Positions 46,753 through 56,337 of a stretch of DNA of 64,000 nt are shown here, one piece after another (position 1 is the stretch's first letter; every line of letters starts with the position of its first letter). The translations under genes were made by a program, and so were the position numbers. The notes beneath the pieces were generated by a model. It was not told where the DNA came from. It saw nothing but the letters and a program-made list of their open reading frames with translations, and searched no databases. Source of the DNA: CAUZJO01 sp963580245. Its GTDB lineage: Bacteria > Sumerlaeota > Sumerlaeia > MVZB01. The stretch covers positions 15,709 through 79,708 of the forward strand of contig CAUZJO010000004.1 in the NCBI GenBank assembly GCA_963580245.1, read 5' to 3'.

Positions 46753-47394
46753 TTATCCCCAACGCTTGATCGCCCAGGCGGCGGTGGCGGGGGGATCGAG
46801 GTGGCCGTGAAACGCCTCGTAGACCTCCACGTCATAGCCCAGACGCGCCCAGTCCTCGGGCAGCCAGAAGGAGCGGTGGCATTGAAACGCGTTGCCGTCC
46901 AGGTCGTCCTGCTCGACCCGGCCCACCGGTGAGAACACGGCCACGCCCCGACCCGCAAAACGCTCGAGCCGCACCAGCAACGCGATCGCCTCGCGCCGGG
47001 TGAAGTGCTCCAGCACGTCGATCAATATAGCCACGTCGAATTCGCCCGGCCCAAAATGCTCGAACACCTGCTCGACCCGCAGCTCGGTGATGGCGTGTTG
47101 CCGGGCGCGGGCACTCTGTTGCCTCAGTTTGTTCAGATACGGCTCGAAGGCGTCGACCGATTGCAGCCGACGCCACGGGACGTTCAGAATCTGCTTGGCG
47201 ATGACCGTCTCGCCCGCCCCGCATCCAAGATCGATGCACGCCAGCTCCGAGAGCTCTCCGAACACCGCCGAGAGACGCTCGGTCGCCTCGGCCCCCTGCT
47301 CAAACGTGAAACTACCCTTGGGATGGAGCTTAACCCCACCCGGCGCGGGTCGTCCGAGCCTCAGACGGGCCAACGTGATCCGGGGCGATTTCAT
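46753..47394 (-). CDS. SAM-dependent methyltransferase
   Basis: Class I Rossmann fold: motif I ACIDLGCGAGETVIAK, acidic loop QSVDAFEPYL, and motif IV FDVAILIDVLEHF. The 213-residue length is standard. It could modify a surface sugar or lipid, as it stands next to glycosyltransferase and rseP genes. It lies directly (four bases) upstream of, and in the opposite order to, nothing obvious; with rseP it forms a minus-strand pair. Substrate unknown. Confidence 0.82.
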   Translation of the reverse strand: MKSPRITLARLRLGRPAPGGVKLHPKGSFTFEQGAEATERLSAVFGELSELACIDLGCGAGETVIAKQILNVPWRRLQSVDAFEPYLNKLRQQSARARQHAITELRVEQVFEHFGPGEFDVAILIDVLEHFTRREAIALLVRLERFAGRGVAVFSPVGRVEQDDLDGNAFQCHRSFWLPEDWARLGYDVEVYEAFHGHLDPPATAAWAIKRWG

Positions 47395-47398
47395 GGGA

Positions 47399-48985
47399 TC
47401 ACTTGATAAAGTAGTTCCAAATGTCCAGCCCCGAGATCGTGAACATCAGCGTGATGAAAAAGATCACGAAGACCATGTAGATCGGACCCAGGATTTTGGG
47501 AGGCACCGGTCGGCGGATGATCGCCTCGATAAACGAAAGCAAGATGAATCCCCCATCCAGCACGGGCAAGGGCAGCAAGTTGAAAAACATGAGCAACAGA
47601 TTGAGCGTGATGAAAAACTCGAGCGAACCGACAAATCCGCGTTCGGACGCGCGCGTGATCATCACCGCAATGGCGATCGGTCCCCCCAGGTTGTCCCGGA
47701 CGTCCGTGACCGAGGCCTTCGAGAAGAACCGGACGTTGAGGACCGCCAGACCCAGAAAATGTTCAATCGTCTGCAACGGCGCCAGGGCGATCGCGCGCAA
47801 GGGATTGGCCACGCGCTTGACCCGCGTGTGAATGGAGCCGTTGAGAATCCCGATCTGGCCGCGCTCCTTGTCCTCCCAATCCGCCCGCGGGGTCATTTCG
47901 AGCGAAAGCCGCTGCCCCTCGCGCTCAACGTCGACCACGATCGTCTTGGCCGGGTTGTCCCAGATAACTTTTTGCATCTCACGAAAGGATTGGATTGGCT
48001 GCCCGTTGATGGCAGCGATCCGGTCGCCGCGCTCAATTCCGGCGCGATCGGCCGGATACTTGATGAACATCTCGCCGACGATCGGCTCGCGCTTGAGGCT
48101 CACGGCCAACTCAGTTTGGAACGTGTCGAATTCATCCCGCGACCAGCGCGGCAGGGCCAATTGAATCTCCGCGCCGTTGCGCAACACGGTCAACTCAAGC
48201 TCCGGCATCGGCGTCTGATCCGATGCGGAATCCGCCTTGAACAAAAACAGGGCGAAGTCGGCGTAAGATCGGATCACACTGCGGTCGGCTCTGCCCGACT
48301 CCTCCCCCACGGTCTCCACGAAATCATCGAAGTATGGGGTGTCGGCGCCGTTGACCGCCAGCACCTGGTCCCCCGGTTGCAGCCCCGCCTCGGTCAGCAT
48401 TGAGACCTCGCGCCCGCTCTGGACTTGCCGCGCGATCGAGGGCTCCTGCACTACCTCCACGACGACGGGATGCAGGTACACTTTCTGCCCGATAAACATG
48501 ACCAGCGCCATCGCCACCATCGCCGCCACAAGGTTCATGAACACCCCACCGCCGAAGACCAACAGCTTGGTCCCCAGACCCTTGTCACGCAGGGCGAGCA
48601 GGTCGTCGTAGGAGGATTCACCGAGGCTCTTGTCTTCCTCTTGCGCCCCGCCAGGCTCCTCCGAGGCGACGGGAGCTTGCGCATCTGCTTCCCGGCCGTC
48701 TTCGGATTCGGCTTGGGCCGGCACCGACGCTTCCTCCTCCATCTCCTCCGGGACCATCCCCTTGAGCTTGACGAAGCCACCCACGGGCAGCCAGCGCAGT
48801 GAAAACTCTATCCCGCGCCAGCGCCACTCGGTGATCTTGGGCCCCATGCCGATGGCGAACGCCTCGACCCCCACGCCCCGGATCAAAGCGAAAAACATAT
48901 GACCAAACTCGTGGACGAAAACGGCCAGGCCAAACGTGAATACAATGGCCAGCGTGCCAATCAGATATTTCAGGAAGATTTCCAT
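47399..48985 (-). CDS. rseP: Site-2 intramembrane zinc protease RseP
   Basis: The zinc motif HEFGH lies at residues 25-29 in the first membrane helix, and the second ligand region PVLDGGF at about 476-482. Two PDZ regions are visible (around LTEAGLQPGDQVLAVNG and YPADRAGIERGDRIAAING). RseP cuts anti-sigma factors after a first cut by DegS-like proteases. A charged low-complexity insert (residues about 80-130, rich in Glu, Ser, Gln) before the second helix is unusual. Its ATG at 48985 is good. Confidence 0.93.
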   Translation of the reverse strand: MEIFLKYLIGTLAIVFTFGLAVFVHEFGHMFFALIRGVGVEAFAIGMGPKITEWRWRGIEFSLRWLPVGGFVKLKGMVPEEMEEEASVPAQAESEDGREADAQAPVASEEPGGAQEEDKSLGESSYDDLLALRDKGLGTKLLVFGGGVFMNLVAAMVAMALVMFIGQKVYLHPVVVEVVQEPSIARQVQSGREVSMLTEAGLQPGDQVLAVNGADTPYFDDFVETVGEESGRADRSVIRSYADFALFLFKADSASDQTPMPELELTVLRNGAEIQLALPRWSRDEFDTFQTELAVSLKREPIVGEMFIKYPADRAGIERGDRIAAINGQPIQSFREMQKVIWDNPAKTIVVDVEREGQRLSLEMTPRADWEDKERGQIGILNGSIHTRVKRVANPLRAIALAPLQTIEHFLGLAVLNVRFFSKASVTDVRDNLGGPIAIAVMITRASERGFVGSLEFFITLNLLLMFFNLLPLPVLDGGFILLSFIEAIIRRPVPPKILGPIYMVFVIFFITLMFTISGLDIWNYFIK

Positions 48986-49235
48986 GGCAAAAACGCAATC
49001 CCCTCGACGATCAAACGGCGCCCAACGCGCTGGCGGTATTCTACCAAACGGCTGATGACTCGCAAAGCCTACTTTTTCCGATGTCCAGAATTGATCCTGA
49101 TGTTGAAGGAGAGGCCGTTACCGCACGGGCCATAAGTCCCCTTTGGGGTGGAGAGTGGCTCGTATTTTATCCACAATCAATTTTAGGTGGGGTTTCAAGA
49201 CTGCTGAAACCGTGCCGTAAACCTTAGCGCGCCAA

Positions 49236-49832
49236 ATGAGGCTCCATCAAGAATCACCGTCGACAAGCAGGGATCGCGTGACGGAACGACCTCTCCCAAA
49301 ATACGAATGCCCACCCGTGATCGAAACCGTTCTGGGGCTCCAATTCGAGCCGCTCCAGGGCTTCAAGAATGCCCACTTGGGTGCTTTTTGGAAGAATTTG
49401 GGGGCTGAAGACTGGCCGGAGGTCTCGGACGCCCCTCCTCTCGGGCCCCAATTGAAGAGGTTTGGAGCGGCTTCGTGGGGAAGAGGCGATTTCCCCTTAA
49501 AAATTTCCCAAGACCTCTCTAGTCGCCTGAGGATCAAGAACAGAGGTGGGGACAGGATGGTCCAGAACCAGAATGGCCGGCTGCATTTCAATTGGCTGGG
49601 GGAGGTTGGGGGGCCCTATCCCCATTACGAAACCGTTCGTTCACAGTTCGGCCGGGTATTGGATCAGTTTATTGGGTTTATCGCTCAAGAGCAGGCGGGC
49701 GACTTTCGACCCAATCAATGGGAAGTCACCTACCTGAACCATATACCGCAAGGTACGGTCTGGAATAACCCCATCGATTGGTCGTTCTTCCGTCCGCTTG
49801 GCGAGGCACCGCCGATTGTGCCTCAAGGTTGA
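49236..49832 (+). CDS. TIGR04255-family protein, apparently truncated
   Basis: LPKYECPPVIETVLGLQFEP (from about residue 20) is the N-terminal signature of TIGR04255 proteins, whose function is unknown. Family members have about 250-290 residues; here the frame closes after 198. Downstream, other frames carry short stretches such as RATIRVTKGKLGEEQT and ILITRGRALEVFFALL that look like the missing end, so the gene has probably lost its 3' part to frameshifts. A GTG at 49278 is an alternative start. Confidence 0.6.
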   Translation: MRLHQESPSTSRDRVTERPLPKYECPPVIETVLGLQFEPLQGFKNAHLGAFWKNLGAEDWPEVSDAPPLGPQLKRFGAASWGRGDFPLKISQDLSSRLRIKNRGGDRMVQNQNGRLHFNWLGEVGGPYPHYETVRSQFGRVLDQFIGFIAQEQAGDFRPNQWEVTYLNHIPQGTVWNNPIDWSFFRPLGEAPPIVPQG

Positions 49833-49971
49833 AGGACCATTCCTACGCTCCGAGCAACGATAAGGGTAACCAAAGGGAAGCTTGGCGAGGAACAGACATG
49901 ATCGAGGCCCTTGCGTGATCCTTGATTCTGATTACCCGGGGGCGCGCTTGAGGTCTTCTTCGCGCTACTCA

Positions 49972-51168
49972 TCAGCAAGTGGGTTTCTGGGATGAACGTG
50001 AGGAAACCAGAGTTTTGCCACGGCGACATAACTGGCGGGCCCAAGCATCCGCCTCGGCGATGGCCTCCAGATCGGGATGCTCGACGGATTGATGCGCCTC
50101 CAGCACCCTCGTGATCATCGTCGCGATGTCCAAGAAGCCCATCCGTTCGGCCAGGAACCGCTCGACGGCGACTTCGTTGGCCGCGTTGAGAACCGTCGGA
50201 TAGGTCCCGCCGGCACCGATCGCCTCATACGCCAATCGCAGGCAGGGAAAAGCCTCGAGGTCGGGGCGCTCAAACGTCACGCCGCCCAGCCGGGCCAGGT
50301 CCAGCGGCTCGAACCTCGTGTTCTCGAGCCGATCGGGGTAGGCCAACACATTGGCGATCGGCAGATACATATCGGTCACGCCCATCTGGGCCAGCATCGA
50401 GCCGTCGTGATATTCGATGATCCCGTGGATGACGCTCTGAGGGTGAACGATGACCTCGATGCGGCCCGGCTCGATCCCGAACAGGTGATGCCCCTCGATG
50501 ACCTCCAGCCCCTTGTTCATCAGCGTGGCCGAATCGATCGTGATCTTGGGACCCATCTTCCAAGTGGGATGATTGAGCGCCTGCGCGGGGGTGACGCGTT
50601 CAAGTTGGTCGCGCGTCATGCCGCGGAAGGGGCCGCCCGATGCCGTCAAGATGATCCGACGCAACGGCGTGGGGCCGGCCGCGCCGCGATCGCGTCCGTC
50701 CAGGCACTGGAACAGCGCGTTGTGTTCACTGTCGATCGGCAGGATGGCCACCCCACGGCGCCGGGCCGCCTCCATCACCAAGCGGCCGGCGGTGACCAGC
50801 GCCTCCTTGTTGGCCAAGGCCACCGTGATGCCCAACTCAATGGCCTTCAACGTCGGAGCCAGGCCCGAGTAGCCGACCGTCGCCACGATGACCAGATCGG
50901 GGCCGCAGGCTTCGATCAGCTCATCCATCCCCGCTCGGCCTCGGTGGACGCGCGCCCCATTGGTCGTCTGGATCGGCCGCTCGCTCCCCAGACAGACCTC
51001 CCGGACACCAAACCGCCCAGCCTGCTCACTCAACCGTTCAGCCGAGGCATGGGCCGCCAGCCCGACGACTTCAAACCGGTCCGGATAATCCCCAATCACC
51101 CGCAACGCATTCTCACCGATCGAACCGGTCGAGCCGAGGATGCAGATGCGCTTGCGACCTTCAGCCAT
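49972..51168 (-). CDS. dxr: 1-deoxy-D-xylulose 5-phosphate reductoisomerase
   Basis: DXR makes MEP from DXP in isoprenoid synthesis. The NADPH loop CILGSTGSIGENAL, the metal/substrate acids in ILPIDSEHNALFQ, and KMGPKITIDSATLMNKGLEV are conserved. Length 398 is normal; the last about ten residues (VSSRSSQKPTC) are unusual. dxr and rseP are often neighbours; here the TIGR04255 remnant lies between them. Confidence 0.96.
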   Translation of the reverse strand: MAEGRKRICILGSTGSIGENALRVIGDYPDRFEVVGLAAHASAERLSEQAGRFGVREVCLGSERPIQTTNGARVHRGRAGMDELIEACGPDLVIVATVGYSGLAPTLKAIELGITVALANKEALVTAGRLVMEAARRRGVAILPIDSEHNALFQCLDGRDRGAAGPTPLRRIILTASGGPFRGMTRDQLERVTPAQALNHPTWKMGPKITIDSATLMNKGLEVIEGHHLFGIEPGRIEVIVHPQSVIHGIIEYHDGSMLAQMGVTDMYLPIANVLAYPDRLENTRFEPLDLARLGGVTFERPDLEAFPCLRLAYEAIGAGGTYPTVLNAANEVAVERFLAERMGFLDIATMITRVLEAHQSVEHPDLEAIAEADAWARQLCRRGKTLVSSRSSQKPTC

Positions 51169-51282
51169 GGGTATGAGGTCTCATGTGATGCATCGCGATT
51201 TCAGGAGGCCGATAGACGATTGACCGGCGCCTAATCCTGTCTTGACTGGAATGCACTGCGCTGGTCACGGTCGGAATATGGG

Positions 51283-51633
51283 TTAAGAAGGTCGTTCCAG
51301 GTACTCCAGCAGCGCCACGGCGTTGTTGTATTCATCGTGCCGGTCGGCGTAGAGGAGCGTGACGGGACCGCGGCGGGCCCGGCCGCGGATCGGTTCGAGG
51401 AGGATTGGATGGGCGTCCAGCTCCTTGAAATAGCACTCCTTGAATTCATCCCACCGCTCGCGGTCGTGGGCGAACCACAGGCGCAGGTCGGGGCTGGGCG
51501 CGGCATCCCTGAGCCACAGGTCGATCTTGGCCTGCTCCTTGTGCATGCCCCGCGGCCAGATGCCGTCTACCAGCACCCGCGTTCCGTCCGAGCGCTTGGG
51601 CGGCTCGAAGACTCGCTTGATCTTATACGGCAT
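51283..51633 (-). CDS. DUF488-family protein
   Basis: The 116 residues contain VLVDGIWPRGMHKEQA, WLRDAAPSPDLRLWFAHD and VTLLYADRHDEYNNA, which are the conserved parts of the small DUF488 family. Its function is unknown; a nucleic-acid or redox role has been suggested for relatives. ATG 51633 follows a G-rich site; a longer frame up to 51783 overlaps the thiE end and has no support. Confidence 0.9.
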   Translation of the reverse strand: MPYKIKRVFEPPKRSDGTRVLVDGIWPRGMHKEQAKIDLWLRDAAPSPDLRLWFAHDRERWDEFKECYFKELDAHPILLEPIRGRARRGPVTLLYADRHDEYNNAVALLEYLERPS

Positions 51634-51724
51634 GATCGCACCCCCCTGAACGATAGAATTGGGATCAGCGGGCCCGCGGCGACATCCATGAACATCAATT
51701 CTTAGTTGAAAAATGTGGTTTCCG

Positions 51725-52783
51725 TCAATGTTTTTCGCCGGGCCCCGCGCCGGCCCCCAGGCGCGGGTTGCCGGCTCGCTCACGAATGTCCCTGATCGTC
51801 GCTCGCGGTTTGGCGACCGAGCAGACCGGGCTCAGCATCGCATGGCGCCCGAATCCTATCGCCAGGAGGCTGGAGAGGTTTGACCGGTCAATCCCGCCAA
51901 TGGCGACGGCCGGCGCCGGGCACGCCTCAAGCATCCGCCGCGCCTTCTCCAGGCCCAGGGTGAGTGAGGGGTCGGGCTTGGAGCGGGTGGCGAACACCGG
52001 GCCGATCGCGACGTAGTCGGGTGATTCCCGGAGGGCGGCGCGCAGTTGGCGCAGATTATGCGTCGATTTGCCGATCAGCATCCGGTCGCCGATCAGCCGC
52101 CGCGCCTCGGCCACGGGCAAGTCGTCCTGGCCCAGATGCAGGCCGTCGGCGTCGCTGAGGGCGGCGATGTCGGGGCGGTCGTTGACGACAAAGAGTGTCG
52201 AACTGCCGGCGGTGATCGCCCGCAGCCGGCGGGCCAGCGCCAGAAGCGCGCGATCGTCCAGATGCTTATCCCGCAGCTGGACGGCCGCAACCTTCTCCCT
52301 GACGGCGATCTCGGCCAGCTTTTCGTAGCCCGCCGCCGGTTCCGTCATGATGATATAAAGGCCGCGCAGCCCCTCGACGCGCTCCTTGCGGTCGAAAAGC
52401 GGCGCGATCTCCCTTTCAAGATCGTAGGTCTCGTAACGCATCGCTTTGGCCCGCCGGGCGGCGGCGGGGCGGACCAGTTTCGCGATCTCCTCGATCACGC
52501 GCAGCGATTCGCCCACGCGGCCAAACGACGCTCCGAGCATCCCGGCCACACTATCACGATGGTCCGGTTCTTTGATCTCGACGCGGCCCACGTCACCCAC
52601 CGGGTCGCGGGAGGCGGTCAGCCCACGGGGCCATTCCCTCCTCAGACGACCGGCCTCGCGACGCAGGGCCTTGAGGCGGCCCGCCAACCGCGAATCGTCA
52701 AGCCCGAACCGGCAAACATCCTCGACAACCCGCAGCCCTTCGGCCAGGCGATTGAGGTTGGCGTCGATAATGCGATTCTTCAT
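51725..52783 (-). CDS. thiE: ThiD2-ThiE fusion: HMP-P kinase / thiamin-phosphate synthase
   Basis: Residues 1-140 (RIIDANLNRLAEGLRVVEDV) are the ThiD2 domain, a monofunctional HMP-phosphate kinase known from cyanobacteria and planctomycetes as a fusion. Residues about 145-330 are ThiE, with AVQLRDKHLDDRALLALARR, VNDRPDIA, DGLHLGQDD and GPVFATRSKPDP. It joins HMP-PP and thiazole-P to thiamin phosphate. ATG 52783 (MKNRIIDANL) is chosen; an upstream ATG at 52849 overlaps mutS. It follows mutS by 31 bases, so it may be expressed with it, away from the riboswitch operon. Confidence 0.94.
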   Translation of the reverse strand: MKNRIIDANLNRLAEGLRVVEDVCRFGLDDSRLAGRLKALRREAGRLRREWPRGLTASRDPVGDVGRVEIKEPDHRDSVAGMLGASFGRVGESLRVIEEIAKLVRPAAARRAKAMRYETYDLEREIAPLFDRKERVEGLRGLYIIMTEPAAGYEKLAEIAVREKVAAVQLRDKHLDDRALLALARRLRAITAGSSTLFVVNDRPDIAALSDADGLHLGQDDLPVAEARRLIGDRMLIGKSTHNLRQLRAALRESPDYVAIGPVFATRSKPDPSLTLGLEKARRMLEACPAPAVAIGGIDRSNLSSLLAIGFGRHAMLSPVCSVAKPRATIRDIRERAGNPRLGAGAGPGEKH

Positions 52784-52814
52784 TAATGACACGTTTAGCG
52801 ATCCCCACCGCGCC

Positions 52815-55502
52815 TCAACCCCGCAACCGGCGCACGGCTGCGATGACATCGTCGAGCAGCCGCATGGCCTCGATGGGCGTCATCTGGTTGACGTCCAGAT
52901 CGGCCAGACGCTCGAGCGCCGGCGGCAGGGCCGAGCCGAACAGGTCCAGTTGCATGATATCGACGTCATGGGTCCTGGGCGGCGCGCCCGGCCGGGGGGC
53001 CGGCACGCTGGCGGACGCTCCCTCCCCCGCATCGGGCGCGGACCGGTTGCATTCGAGACCGAACAGGATCTCGCGGGCGCGAACGAGCGTCTCTTCGGGC
53101 ATCCCCGCCAGTTGGGCCGCGTAGATCCCATAGGAGCGGTCGGCCCCCCCGCGCACGATGTGATAGAGAAACGTGATCTCCTCGCTCGACTCCCTGACGG
53201 CGACGTTGTAATTGTGCACCCGCTCCAGCCGGTTCTCGAGCTCGGTCAGCTCGTGATAATGCGTCGCGAACAGCGAGCGGGCGCGGCGGCGGGGCTTGTT
53301 GTGCAGGTACTCGACGACCGCCCAGGCGATCGACAGCCCGTCGTAAGTCGACGTCCCCCGCCCGATCTCGTCCAGGATCACCAGGCTGCGTTCGCTGGCG
53401 TTGCGCAGGATGTTGGCCGTCTCGGTCATCTCGACCAGGAATGTCGACTGCCCGCGAGCCAGAAAATCGGTCGCCCCCACGCGCGTGAAGATGCGATCGA
53501 CGAGCCCGATGCGCGCCGAGCGGGCCGGCACGAACGAGCCGATATGGGCCATCAGCGTGATCAGCGCCACTTGGCGGATGAACGTCGACTTGCCGGCCAT
53601 GTTGGGGCCGGTGATGAGCCAGATCTGTTCCTCGCTCGAACTGAGACGGACGTCGTTCGAGACGAACGGCTGGTCGGTCAGGATGCTCTCAATCACGGGG
53701 TGTCGTCCGCCGACGATTTCGAGCAGGTCCGAGCCGTCAACCTCGGGCCGCACGTACCCGCCGCGCAACGCCGCCTCGCCCAGGCCGGCCAGGACGTCGG
53801 CCTCGGCCAGATCGGCGGCCAGCAACTGGATGGCGGCCGTCTCGCCGAGGATCTCCTGGCGCAACTCCTTGAAGAGCCGATACTCCACGTCGTGGATCTT
53901 GTCCTCCGCCCCGAGGATCTGCTCCTCCTTCTCCTTGAGCGACGGGGTAATGAAACGCTCGGCGTTGGTCAGCGTCTGGCGGCGGATGTAATCGTCCGGC
54001 GCCTTGTCCATGTTGGCCTTGCTGATCTCGATGTAGTAGCCAAAGACCTTGTTGTAGCCGATCTTGAGCGAGGGGATGCCGGTGCGTTCGATCTCCTGGG
54101 CGCGCATCGCGGCGATCCAGCCCTTGCCGTCGCGCGTGATGACCCGCAACTCGTCGAGCTCCGGGTTGACGCCGTCGCGCAGCATCCCGCCTTCGCGGAC
54201 CGAGAACGGCGGATCGGACAGGAGGGCGCTGTCGATGCGGTTGGCCACGTGGGCCAGGGTCTGCATCCGTCGGCCGATCTCACCCAGCGTCCCCCGTCCC
54301 AGCCGCATCAGGGCCGTCTTGATCGCCGGAGCTTCGCGCAGCGAGGCGGCCAGCACGACCAGGTCGCGGGCGTTGGCCGTGCCGCAATGGAGCCGCGCCA
54401 TGATGCGTTCGAGGTCGCGCACCCCGCGCAGGCCCTCGCCCAGTTGTTCGCGCATCGGGGTGCTGGCCAGCAGGCCCTCGATGGCGTCCTGTCGCGCGCG
54501 GATGGCGTCCAAGTCCTGGAGGGGCTGAAGCAGGTACTGGCGCATCAGCCGGCCGCCCATGGGGGTGCGCGTGTGATCCAGGACCTCGATCAACGTGGCG
54601 CGACGGCTGCCGTCGAGCATGTTGCGCACCAGCTCCAGCGAGTGCTGGGTCGTCGCGTCGAGCATCATCCGCTCGCGCACCGAGTAGATGCGCAAGTCCC
54701 GGATATGGCCCAGCTCGCGGCGCTGCGTCTCGGCCAGGTAAGTGACCAAGGCCCCCCCCGCCGCGACCGCCGCCGGGGAATCCTCGGCCCCGTAACCCTG
54801 GAGCGTCGTGACGCCGAACTTATCAAGCAGGGCCTGGCGCGCGCCGGCGAGGCGGACCATGCCCTTATCCACGGTCGTGCGGGTAAAACCGCCTGAGTTA
54901 TCGCGACCCGCGCCAAACGTCTCGCGCAGCCCCTCGCCGAGCAACCCCCAATCCTCCTCGGCGGCGAGCAACTCGGCGGGGCTCTCGCGGGCCAACTCGC
55001 TGATGAGCGCGGCGCGCGCGTCATCGCCCGCAAACTCGGTGGCCTTCAGCTCGCCCGTCGAGAGCTCGGCCAGCGCCAGGCCCCAGTTGCCCTGGTGACG
55101 CGCCACGGCGGCCAGGTAGTTGTTCGCCTTGTCTTCAAGGAGCCCCTCTTCGATGATCGTGCCGGGCGTGACCACGCGCACGACCTCGCGCCGCACCACG
55201 CCCTTGGCGGTCTTGGGGTCTTCGACCTGCTCGCAGATCGCCACGCGCCGCCCCGCGCGGATCAGCTTGGCCAGGTAGCCGTCGAGCGCGTGATAGGGAA
55301 TCCCCGCCAGGGGCAGTGTGCGTCCTTGCCCGATGTGCTTGCGCGTCAACGTGATGTTCAGAAGATCGGCCGCCTGCTTGGCGTCCTCGCCAAACGTTTC
55401 GTAGAAGTCTCCGAGGCGAAACAGGAGGATTTCATCGGGATGCTGCGCTTTGATTTGCTGATACTGGCGCACCATCGGAGTCAGCGCGGTCTGCTTGGCC
55501 AT
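52815..55502 (-). CDS. mutS: DNA mismatch repair protein MutS
   Basis: MutS binds mismatches and starts repair. The N-terminal block LLFRLGDFYETFGEDA contains the mismatch-binding Phe-x-Glu equivalent, the Walker A GPNMAGKST lies near residue 627, and the ABC signature VEMTETANILRNAS follows, then DEIGRGTSTYDG. Length 895 is normal. Lys and Asp motifs are intact, so the enzyme should work. Confidence 0.97.
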   Translation of the reverse strand: MAKQTALTPMVRQYQQIKAQHPDEILLFRLGDFYETFGEDAKQAADLLNITLTRKHIGQGRTLPLAGIPYHALDGYLAKLIRAGRRVAICEQVEDPKTAKGVVRREVVRVVTPGTIIEEGLLEDKANNYLAAVARHQGNWGLALAELSTGELKATEFAGDDARAALISELARESPAELLAAEEDWGLLGEGLRETFGAGRDNSGGFTRTTVDKGMVRLAGARQALLDKFGVTTLQGYGAEDSPAAVAAGGALVTYLAETQRRELGHIRDLRIYSVRERMMLDATTQHSLELVRNMLDGSRRATLIEVLDHTRTPMGGRLMRQYLLQPLQDLDAIRARQDAIEGLLASTPMREQLGEGLRGVRDLERIMARLHCGTANARDLVVLAASLREAPAIKTALMRLGRGTLGEIGRRMQTLAHVANRIDSALLSDPPFSVREGGMLRDGVNPELDELRVITRDGKGWIAAMRAQEIERTGIPSLKIGYNKVFGYYIEISKANMDKAPDDYIRRQTLTNAERFITPSLKEKEEQILGAEDKIHDVEYRLFKELRQEILGETAAIQLLAADLAEADVLAGLGEAALRGGYVRPEVDGSDLLEIVGGRHPVIESILTDQPFVSNDVRLSSSEEQIWLITGPNMAGKSTFIRQVALITLMAHIGSFVPARSARIGLVDRIFTRVGATDFLARGQSTFLVEMTETANILRNASERSLVILDEIGRGTSTYDGLSIAWAVVEYLHNKPRRRARSLFATHYHELTELENRLERVHNYNVAVRESSEEITFLYHIVRGGADRSYGIYAAQLAGMPEETLVRAREILFGLECNRSAPDAGEGASASVPAPRPGAPPRTHDVDIMQLDLFGSALPPALERLADLDVNQMTPIEAMRLLDDVIAAVRRLRG

Positions 55503-55809
55503 CTTGCCCTCATGGATGATCAGGACCGGTCCCGGCGGGAAACGGGGAAACGAAGTGGGTCTCTAGCCAGCAAACCACAAGCGGCCCGGCAAGGCAAGCA
55601 CGAGCTCGCTGAGCGCAAAATGAGTATTATCCCACCCGATTTTTCCGCCCCCCCCTCCCGCCTATCTGGCATGATTTATGCTCAAGATCTGTTTCTGCTT
55701 TCGTTTGTTGTTCGCTTTATGCTATACTGACAGTTGAATTGGCTTGATTTCGCAAGCCCAAAGGACAATTCTATCTGCTAAACGTACTCGAAAGGGGAAT
55801 TTAAGAGAC
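55503..55809. other. Divergent region between mutS and the AT-rich cassette
   Basis: About 300 bases that change from GC-rich to AT-rich near 55680. It contains an extended -10 motif (55720-55728). I see no gene. Confidence 0.45.
55720..55728 (+). promoter_or_regulatory. Extended -10 promoter element
   Basis: TGCTATACT (TGn plus TATACT) 82 bases upstream of the Panacea gene start. The -35 is weak, which extended -10 promoters tolerate. The same nine bases occur before thiG at 61810. Confidence 0.5.
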
Positions 55810-56331
55810 ATGCCTGTGCCCTACTCGACGGATGCCGTGGCCAATAAGTTCTTAGATCTTGCTGAGGCGGGTGGAGAGAGAATTACACATTTAAAACTGC
55901 AAAAACTTGTCTATTTTGCTCATGGTTGACACTTGGGATTTGAACATAAACCCCTAATAAATGAACTTATTCAAGCATGGAAGTATGGCCCAGTCGTCCA
56001 ATCCCTTTATTCTGAGTTCAGAGATTTTGGGGGCCAATCAATCACTCAGAAGGTCAGAAAGTTTGAGTTTCACGGAAATGTCGCATTCGATACACATGAG
56101 CCCAAAATTGACGAGAATGATGAGTTTCAAAACTTTTTAATCAATAAGATTTGGGACACCTACAAAGGCTATCGAGCCCTACAACTTTATGATATGACTC
56201 ACAATGAGGGTACGCCTTGGCATCAAATAGCAAGTCGATTCCCCAATTGCGTTCCGCCTCCTGGCATTGAGATACCAAATGGAATGATCGAAGCCTATTT
56301 CGCAGAAAGAATTCAATCTTCACCTACATGA
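55810..56331 (+). pseudogene. Panacea-domain (SocA-like) antitoxin gene with one in-frame TGA
   Basis: The reading frame from ATG 55810 encodes MPVPYSTDAVANKFLDLAEA, then ITHLKLQKLVYFAHG, a TGA at 55927-55929, HLGFEHKPLINELIQAWKYG, and a C-terminal part to 56331 (173 codons, normal for the family). In Panacea (DUF4065) antitoxins the position after FAHG is a conserved Trp, so TGG has become TGA without any shift of frame. Other Trp codons here are TGG, and TGA is used as stop elsewhere. The cassette is AT-rich, unlike its neighbours, so it was probably acquired. Confidence 0.78.
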
Positions 56332-56337
56332 TGCGAC

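Noticed and set aside
55927..55929. Host-wide reassignment of TGA to Trp
   Set aside because: Many genes in the window end in TGA at natural positions and use TGG for Trp.
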